NCBI RefSeq assembly: GCF_017309955.1
Contig: NZ_CP021247.1
Location: forward strand, 1,451,001-1,515,000
Reading direction: 5' to 3'
Source: Novosphingobium sp. KA1
GTDB taxonomy: Bacteria > Pseudomonadota > Alphaproteobacteria > Sphingomonadales > Sphingomonadaceae
DNA length: 64,000 nucleotides
A program made the position numbers and the translations under genes. The notes below the pieces were generated by a model. The model made no database searches. It was not told the DNA's origin and saw only the letters and a program-made list of their open reading frames with translations. Below, piece after piece: positions 49,566 to 56,700 of the stretch (positions within the stretch are counted from its first letter, which is position 1; each line of letters begins with the position of its first letter).

Positions 49566-49649
49566 AACAGAGGCAAATCAACCTCGCGTGCTGAGGGTGT
49601 CAATGACATTGGCACCTGTAATCAATACGGTCCGGTGACAGGCGCCGGC

Positions 49650-51239
49650 CTAACGTTTCCAGCGGTCCTCGAAATGGGTGAGCGGCATTTCCGCGACGAT
49701 CGTGGGTTCTCGCCCTTCGCCCTTCAACCGCTCTTCGCGATGCACCGCTAGTGCGAGGTAGATCATGGCGGCCCGGGCAAGTTTGAGGAGCCTCAATGCC
49801 TTCGCGACGAATGCATCGCTGCCGATCGAGATGCCGAGATCGCCCGTTGATCGCTCGCTGGCAGGCGTTGCGGCCCACCCCTGAGTGATGTGCAGATATT
49901 TGTGCTCAAGATGATTGCGTAGAATGAATATCTCGCGCGCATCAGGGTTGGTCACCTGCTGCATCTTCTCCTCAAACAGATCCTTCGACAACCAGAACAA
50001 GCCCAGAAGGGGCCAGTTCTCGTAGGTGACGAAGCGGTCGTGCAGGCCCTGACGGACGTCGCCATCGGTGTACCAGACAGACCGAAAACCGACGCGATGT
50101 ATTGGCGTCCCGAGCTTCCAATAGTCATTGATGAAGTAGCCAACCTTGTCGAGCAGACCATAAGCGAGCCGAAAGGCAGTGCGCATCTTTTCGGTCGACA
50201 TCGAGTAGCTCGGATAATCTAGGGTGTTGTAGAGCCGCACCCGGCGATCGGCGAAATGAACGCGGTCTTCGCCAGCCTCGGCGACGCTCTCAAACAGCAT
50301 TAATCGCGCAAACGCATATTCCTGCTTCATCTGATTGAAGAGGCCTATGACCGGCGGCATGCCGGGTATGTCGTGCGACACGGTCAGTGGCGGAAGCATG
50401 AGATAGTCTTCGGCGGCGACGGGGGCATCCACGACATCATTGAGCGGATTGATGAACAGCCGCCGCTTCACACACCAGTCCCGATAGTCTCGCTCAGTGC
50501 GGTTGCGGCCAAGATCGGTTCGCTCAGGATCGAAGTCGCGGGCGATCGCTTCCAGATCGAGGCGATCGGCGATCTCTCGCCCCCGCTCCTTGAAATAGCG
50601 TCTGGTAGATAGCGGATACGGCGCATCCCACAGAGTCCCCGGTGCGGTCGTTGCCATGAACGAGCGCTCTGCGTGGAGCAGCAGGATTTCCTGATCATAG
50701 CGGTCGGCACTCGCCAGTGCGTAGAATTTGAGACCGGTGCCACGGCTTCCGAGCGCCATTGCGAAGTTCGGGAGGATGGCGAGCGCGCGATCCCATAGCT
50801 CGACCGCCTCGATAAACCGGCCAACATCATTGAGCTGGATGCCGAGGTTGGTGAGGATCTGGCATTGTCGCACCGGATCGAGATCATTGAAGCCGTCGCT
50901 ATAGCTCGCGCGCAGCAGTTCGAAGATCTGCTTCTCGCGGTCGGGCTGCTCCCACACGCGCGGCCCCGGCGTATTAGTGACGATGCGCTTTGCTTGCCAC
51001 GCATTGGCTCGGAAATAATGCAGGATAACGCGGTTGGCGGGCGTCAAATCGCGGCGTTCGATCAACCGCAACTGTTCGAACGCTCGAATGACGGCCGGCT
51101 TTGAACCGAGATCGGACGCAAGGTCGATCAGGGTGCCGACGCTGTCGAGCGCCTTGTCATCCGACATGCGCTTGAGTGGTGCCCGCATCAGCCGCTCGAG
51201 GTCATCGCTCGACATGCGATCCGCCTTCATGTGCGTCAT
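49650..51239 (-). CDS. TPR-HEPN protein, LA2681-like (putative RNase effector)
   Basis: 529 aa. A TPR-like helix pair at about residues 127-170 (ILTNLGIQLNDVGRFIEAVELW...ALAILPNFAMAL) and a C-terminal helical domain with the HEPN RNase signature R-x4-H at 441-446 (RNHLEH) preceded by the REIFIL helix. This layout fits the LA2681-like HEPN family found in toxin and defence loci. The start could be 51239, 51230 or 51215; the last has AAGGCGGA just upstream. The reading frame overlaps the previous gene by up to 38 bases. RNase activity is predicted from the motif. Confidence 0.7.
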   Translation of the reverse strand: MTHMKADRMSSDDLERLMRAPLKRMSDDKALDSVGTLIDLASDLGSKPAVIRAFEQLRLIERRDLTPANRVILHYFRANAWQAKRIVTNTPGPRVWEQPDREKQIFELLRASYSDGFNDLDPVRQCQILTNLGIQLNDVGRFIEAVELWDRALAILPNFAMALGSRGTGLKFYALASADRYDQEILLLHAERSFMATTAPGTLWDAPYPLSTRRYFKERGREIADRLDLEAIARDFDPERTDLGRNRTERDYRDWCVKRRLFINPLNDVVDAPVAAEDYLMLPPLTVSHDIPGMPPVIGLFNQMKQEYAFARLMLFESVAEAGEDRVHFADRRVRLYNTLDYPSYSMSTEKMRTAFRLAYGLLDKVGYFINDYWKLGTPIHRVGFRSVWYTDGDVRQGLHDRFVTYENWPLLGLFWLSKDLFEEKMQQVTNPDAREIFILRNHLEHKYLHITQGWAATPASERSTGDLGISIGSDAFVAKALRLLKLARAAMIYLALAVHREERLKGEGREPTIVAEMPLTHFEDRWKR

Positions 51240-51675
51240 TTGCCATCAAGGCCGTGGCGACCGCGTAAATGGGGGCGCCATACCGCCCCCACCACCGCGC
51301 GTCGGTGGTTAGCGCCTGCCGTAGATTCGGCTCACCTTCGGCGTGGCGTGCGGACGACCGCGACACGATGACCGTCTCCCAACCGAATTGATCCCCCGTG
51401 ACATCGATAATGAGGCCGTCGAGTTCGAGCCAAGCATGCCCACCATGCCACGCGCCGCCGGGCAGATCATTGTCTTTGACAACGTAAAGCGGCTCAATCC
51501 CGAGTAGATCGCGCAGATATCGACCGAGCAATTCACTGGCGTGCCCGCACGCCCCTTTTGGAAAATTGGACACGGTGACTTTGTGCCAGACGAGCGGGTC
51601 AACACTGTCGAGTGCGGCGCGAAACTGCTTGGCAGCATCTAGGATCAGCGCATCGTCCACGTGAGGCTGCGCCAT
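51202..51675 (-). CDS. papain/transglutaminase-fold cysteine-protease-like protein
   Basis: 157 aa. A possible Cys-His-Asp triad: C43 in PKGACGHASELLGRYL, H80 in GGHAWLELDG and D91 in IIDVTGDQF. This C-(x36)-H-(x10)-D spacing with a GHAW strand is that of transglutaminase/papain-like folds. The start ATG overlaps the stop of the nucleotidyltransferase gene as TAATG. No known family name. It may process a partner protein of the operon; that is inference. Confidence 0.65.
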   Translation of the reverse strand: MAQPHVDDALILDAAKQFRAALDSVDPLVWHKVTVSNFPKGACGHASELLGRYLRDLLGIEPLYVVKDNDLPGGAWHGGHAWLELDGLIIDVTGDQFGWETVIVSRSSARHAEGEPNLRQALTTDARWWGRYGAPIYAVATALMANDAHEGGSHVER

Positions 51676-52583
51676 TAGCCGAGCAGTGGCAAAACCAGCG
51701 CTGCAACGATCGCCGCGGCGCCGCGCTGTCGCAGGATGCGCTGATTGGCCAATTCGTCGTCCTCATCGACCGCGACGTCGTCGTCCTCGAACCGGGCTAC
51801 CGCGACGGGACCATCTTTGCGGTAGGCGGCATCGGGTGTGTCCGGATCGCAGAAGCGCCGGGTTAGGCGCGACAGTGCATCGAGAATGACGTCGCGATGC
51901 GGTGTGTCCAGTGCCCGCGCAAAGGCGTCACGCGCGGCATCGACGCTGCCCTCATAATGTTCGAGGCAATAGACAATATCATGTGCGTCCTTGCGCTCGA
52001 AGCGGTCATCAAAGGCAAAGGCCTTGAGGCATATGAAGCTGACGATGTCGGCATAGCGAACCGTCTCGGTCGCCTGACCGTTGCCGTCGAGCAGCTCGGC
52101 CGTGATTTCGATCGACTCGTGCAGGTCAAACACCATGGAAGCGTGTGGGATGTTGACCGCCGACACGCCACCTTCGGTCGGCAATTCCTGAACGCGGCCA
52201 CCTCGCAACGCGGGATCGTCAGCAAGGAATTCGAGGATCATGCTGCCGCCATCGACGATCGCTTTCCAGCGCCATGATTGTTTTACGCCGCGGTCGTTGA
52301 CCGCGCGCTCAAAGCCCATCGCCCGCAGATTCTCCTCAAGGGTGCGGTACGCCTCGGTATCCGCGAGCATCGCGATATCGACGACGACATCGACGTCGCC
52401 AGTGCCCGCATGGGCCGGAACGGCAGGTGGGCGCGCCTTGATCAGATAGCGCGGGGCAAGGCCGCCAACGAGGAAGATCGATTGCCGCCAAGGTCCAAGA
52501 TTGCGAAGCAGCGTCACAAGAACGCGTTCGCACGCTTCGGTCACGGGTTCGGTATAGCCGCCGATGGTTTTGGGCTTTGTCAT
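51675..52583 (-). CDS. AbiEii/type IV toxin-like nucleotidyltransferase
   Basis: 302 aa. NTase-fold core: FLVGGLAPRYLI (G40-G41) and TGDVDVVVD (D63, D65) giving the GG-xn-DxD signature, followed by a helical region with YADIVSFICLKAFAFDDRFERKDAHDI, as in AbiEii-type proteins that transfer nucleotides. The C-terminus ends in an acidic stretch (DDDVAVDEDDE) and a short hydrophobic segment (AAAIVAALVLPLLG). ATG overlaps the upstream stop as TGATG. Partner of the AbiEi-like gene. Confidence 0.75.
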   Translation of the reverse strand: MTKPKTIGGYTEPVTEACERVLVTLLRNLGPWRQSIFLVGGLAPRYLIKARPPAVPAHAGTGDVDVVVDIAMLADTEAYRTLEENLRAMGFERAVNDRGVKQSWRWKAIVDGGSMILEFLADDPALRGGRVQELPTEGGVSAVNIPHASMVFDLHESIEITAELLDGNGQATETVRYADIVSFICLKAFAFDDRFERKDAHDIVYCLEHYEGSVDAARDAFARALDTPHRDVILDALSRLTRRFCDPDTPDAAYRKDGPVAVARFEDDDVAVDEDDELANQRILRQRGAAAIVAALVLPLLG

Positions 52584-53665
52584 CAGGCGCGCAGTTTTTC
52601 CGTGCGGAGGTGCCCCGCCATCTCCTTCGATCTCCCCGAACCCTGCAGCAAGTCGACGTAGACCTGCAGGGCAGGAGCGAAGACAATGCCGTTGCTTTCG
52701 TCATCGACGATGACATCGCTGGGGCTTTTGGTTTGCAGCACGCCGAGGTTCCAGCCTTCGCTGACCGGGTGCGCTCCCATGTCGTCGAGCACGCGATCGC
52801 GCAGGCGACCAGGCGGCATCCGACAACGGATTTGCGAGATGGTGCTCAGATAGGGCGCGTAATGCTGGGCCGCGGCCTCGCCCGTCACCGCGTAAACCAG
52901 ATTGCTAGCACGACAGCTCTTATCAAGCTGTCGGCAAAGCGCGTGACTGTCTTGGGCGGGTACATAATATCGCGTGATCCTGGGGGGCTTCTGCTCAACG
53001 GCGTAGCGTGACCATTCATCCAGCAAAGGTGTCGCGTCGCGCAAACGCCGGACTTTCGCCGGGCCATTGCCTTCGACGTCGACCCATTCGCGACGTTCCA
53101 TTTCGCTAAGCGTTGCCGAAGCCGTGGCAGGCGACACTTCGGCAAGCTCCGCCAGCTCCTTCACGCCGATCCATTCATCGCGGTGGGCAAACAGGGTGAT
53201 AATCGTGCGCGCCTTCTGGCCTTCAAGGATCGACAGGATGCGGCGTGACCTTTTTGGCGGGGGGCGATCGATCAGAATGTAGAGCGCGTTGCTTGGAATG
53301 AAGAGCGATCCGCCAAGATCGTAGAAGCCGACATTTTCCTCACGCAGGAGATCACGGGCGCCGCGTGAGATCGCACGGGCAGCTAGGAACGGGATGATTT
53401 CCTTGCCGTCAGGATTGGCATGCGCGAGATAATTGCGGAATTGCCACAGCAGTTCGCGGACGTCGCGGGGAAAGGCCTCACGCTTCGCTTCGACAAGCAA
53501 TTGCAGGCGCTTGCCGGCCACTTCCAGATCGATGGAGGCGTCGATCTGACGATGTCCGAACGCCCGCTGGTGATCGGTCGCCATGACATGGGCGTGGGGC
53601 AACCTGCCTATCGTCTCAATGAGGGATCGCAGCAGCTCCTGCTCGCTGATTTCAAACTCGTCCAT
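52583..53665 (-). CDS. AbiEi-like winged-helix protein with PD-(D/E)xK-like core
   Basis: About 360 aa. Residues 35-85 hold a PD-(D/E)xK-type core (IDASIDLEVAGKRLQLLVEAK: D46 and E59-A-K61, followed by a helix). Residues 150-215 form a winged helix (LFAHRDEWIGVKELAELAE, SPATASATLSEMERREWV), and the C-terminal half resembles AbiEi antitoxins (YYVPAQDSHALCRQL, VYAVTGEAAAQHYAPYL). It would regulate or neutralise the nucleotidyltransferase. An upstream ATG at 53695 is possible; the 53665 start gives the cleaner N-terminus MDEFEISEQELL. First gene of the minus-strand operon. Confidence 0.7.
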   Translation of the reverse strand: MDEFEISEQELLRSLIETIGRLPHAHVMATDHQRAFGHRQIDASIDLEVAGKRLQLLVEAKREAFPRDVRELLWQFRNYLAHANPDGKEIIPFLAARAISRGARDLLREENVGFYDLGGSLFIPSNALYILIDRPPPKRSRRILSILEGQKARTIITLFAHRDEWIGVKELAELAEVSPATASATLSEMERREWVDVEGNGPAKVRRLRDATPLLDEWSRYAVEQKPPRITRYYVPAQDSHALCRQLDKSCRASNLVYAVTGEAAAQHYAPYLSTISQIRCRMPPGRLRDRVLDDMGAHPVSEGWNLGVLQTKSPSDVIVDDESNGIVFAPALQVYVDLLQGSGRSKEMAGHLRTEKLRA

Positions 53666-53756
53666 TATCCACTGCCCAGCAAATTTTGTCCTCATAGCGA
53701 ATATATCGTTTAAAGTCCATATTTGCTGCGCACCAAATTTAACCTATATATGTGGT
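53666..53756. promoter_or_regulatory. AT-rich divergent promoter region between the operon and the giant NTPase gene
   Basis: 91 bp, far more AT-rich than the surroundings. For the plus-strand gene TTGCTG (53723-53728), 16 bases, TATATA (53745-53750) gives a sigma-70-like promoter whose start point would fall at or beside the ATG at 53757, implying a leaderless message. A TATATT on the minus strand near 53698-53703 could serve the operon. The AbiEi-like winged helix is a candidate regulator here. Confidence 0.55.
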
Positions 53757-56700
53757 ATGGCGAAAGCATCACAGCCTCGCAAACGCGTCACCGTCGCGAC
53801 CACCCGCTCGACCGCAGGCCCCGGCTATGCGTTCGAAGACCTTGTCGCCGCCGACCTGCTCACGCGTTTCGTCTTAGATATGCCGATTACCGGAATTGAG
53901 GTTCCTGGCTGTGAAATCCTGTCGCAGGCCGGAGCGCTCGGATGGGCAATCGACGATATTGTCTGTGTCGGATCGAGTCCGGACGGACATGCCCATCGGC
54001 TCGCGCTCTCCTGCAAGAGCAATGTTCAGGTGACGGCATCCGGATGGCCGAAAGATTTCGTCGAAGCGGCCTGGACGCTGTGGCGGACACAGGCGCCCTT
54101 CAACCGATCGACCGACCACATCGGTCTCGTGACGCGCGGACGCAATGCGGCGTTCGACGCGCTCTGGTCCGATCTCAAGCTATGGTGTGGTGATCCGGAC
54201 CCGGCACTGGCCATCGGGCGAATCAACGCCAGCCAGAAACACCGCAAAGTCTTCGACACGGTACATAAGCCAGGACAGGTACAAGGTGTCTTGCCGGACG
54301 CAGCCGACACCATCGCGCTGATCGCGAAACTGCACCTCTATCCGCTCGATTTTCAGCTGAGCCCATCATTGAACCTGGAGCAAGCCAAGCAGCGCTGCCG
54401 CACGGCATTGATCTCGGAAGCGCAGGCAGAAGCCGACACGCTGTGGGAAGCGCTGGTCCAGACCGCCGAGACCGCGCGCTTGGGAAGCGGCATCATCCGC
54501 CTGCCACGTCTGCTCGGCGATCTATCCGCTCGGTTCGGACTGAAGGCTCATCCCAGCATATCGGCCGCTTGGCAGTCGCTGCGCAATCTGTCGATCGACC
54601 ATCGCGACGGGATCGAAATCGCCCTCCCCAACGGACATGTCGTCGCCCGGCAGCGTGAGACGTCCCGACTGTCGCAGCTGTTGCACGCCTCGCGAGCGTG
54701 TATCGTCATAGGTGAATCCGGCGTGGGTAAATCGGCATTGGTCGCCCGGCTGCTGGATCAAGAATTCGCCGACGCAACCCACATATGGCTTGGTCCCGAC
54801 GTGCTGCGCGCCGCCTTGAGCGCAGCGGGGCGCTCGGCGATTGGGCTGGACCAGGACCTAGGACTGGTCCTTGATCGTAGCCCCGGCGACGACAAAATCC
54901 TCATCCTCGACTCGATCGAGCGTCTCGACAGCGCCAGCGTCGGCAAACTCACCGCTTTTCTGTCGCTGCTCGGTGCCAACACTGCGTGGCGCGTCGTCAT
55001 GATCACACAATCGGGGTCTGAAAATCAGCTTCGCGCGAACGGCCCACTTGCCGACGCACCGGTCCTGCCAGTGCCAATATTGCCGACCGCCGCGATCCGC
55101 GCTGCGCTGCGCAGCGCTCCGCAACTCGCCTGGATCGCTAATGATCCTGCCATCCTGCCGCTCTTCGCCAATCTTAAGACACTTGGCTGGGTGGTAACCG
55201 CGGAATCCTCGTTTCGCGAGGACGGCACCGGCGCACCGACCTCGACCGCCGAAATCGCGGATCGTCTTTGGACGCGTTGGACATCCGGCACCGCCACGAC
55301 CCAGCTCCAGCGGCTACTCATCCAGCTGGCCGTTCGCGATGCCGCGTTCGAACGAAGCTTCGCCATCAGTGACCTCGCTGCTGGCGATCTCGCTGCATTC
55401 GACCAGCGCTCCAGCGAATTGCCGCTGCACCGGAATGCGCGCAATCGCATCGAATTCGGCCACGATCTCGCCTCGGACTGGGCACGCTATCAGCGGCTGA
55501 AAGAAATCGCCGACGATGTCGGCCAATGGGCGGCGCTGGCACCGCAGCCATTGTGGATCTCGGCACTGCGCTTGCTTGGTCAGTTTCTATTGGCGCAGCC
55601 CGACCAGGCCCGTGACGGGTGGGACCATGCATTCGAACAGCTGACCGCCGCCGGCAACGTCGAGGCGAGTGATATCCTGCTCGATGCGTTGTGCCTCGAT
55701 GCCCAACTCGATCGCCACCTCGAAGACCGGACCGAGCTACTATTTGCTGACGATGGGGAATTACTGAAACGACTGTTTCACCGGTTCCTGCATGTCGCCA
55801 CGGTTCACAGCATTCCCAGCCATGTCGCGATCGAGGGCGGCCTTCGGATCTATCTCGAAGCCGACATGCGCTTTCCGATCCTCGAACGCTGGGGTCCGAT
55901 GGGCCGCTTCCTGCACGCTCATGCCCAGCGGGTCGGAGCGCTCGGCGCGCCAATCGTGTCGCGCGTCTGCAAGACCTGGCTTGGATCCCTGCCGACGATG
56001 CTGGGCGATCAGCCGATGCCGCTGCGTGACGTCATGGCGACGGTCGCGCTGGAGACGGCACGAACGGAACAGATCATCAGCACCGCCCGCCGGTTTCACG
56101 GCGGCGGCGATACCGACAAACTGATCTTTGGTACCGCACTCCTTGGTGCGCCCGATTTGCCGGAGGGGGTCGCAGCATTCGCGCTCGAAATGGCCCAGCG
56201 CCGTCCGATGGCGGACGCGACGCAGGCGCGCGTCGACAGCCTGCGCGCCGCCGACCGCGCCCAACGCGTCGCGCGTGCGAAGGATAACCCACCACGGCGA
56301 CGCGCGCCGCCGCCGCCAAGCTTCATTTCAAGTCGACGGCAATTGCCGCCCTGGCCGCTTGGCGCCAATGCGCGACTGATCGACGCGTTTCGGGATGCCG
56401 TGCTGCACGCCAACGGTCTCACGCCGCTGATGAATTCCAATCCCGCCGTCGCGACGGAGGTATTGCTTGCCTGCATCATCGAAGATCAGCCGCATACCGA
56501 CTATGATCAGTCGATGCGCATCGATGAAGCGCTTGGGCTGGAATATGAGCATGAAAGCTACCCTACGGTTTTCTGGAAAAGCCCCTTCTTTCCCTATTTG
56601 ACCGCGCAGCCTGAGGCAGCGTTGGCCGCGCTCAAGCAGCTGCTCGACTTTGTTGTGGAACGGTGGTTCGAACAAGCGCCGAAAGATGCCAAGATGCCCG

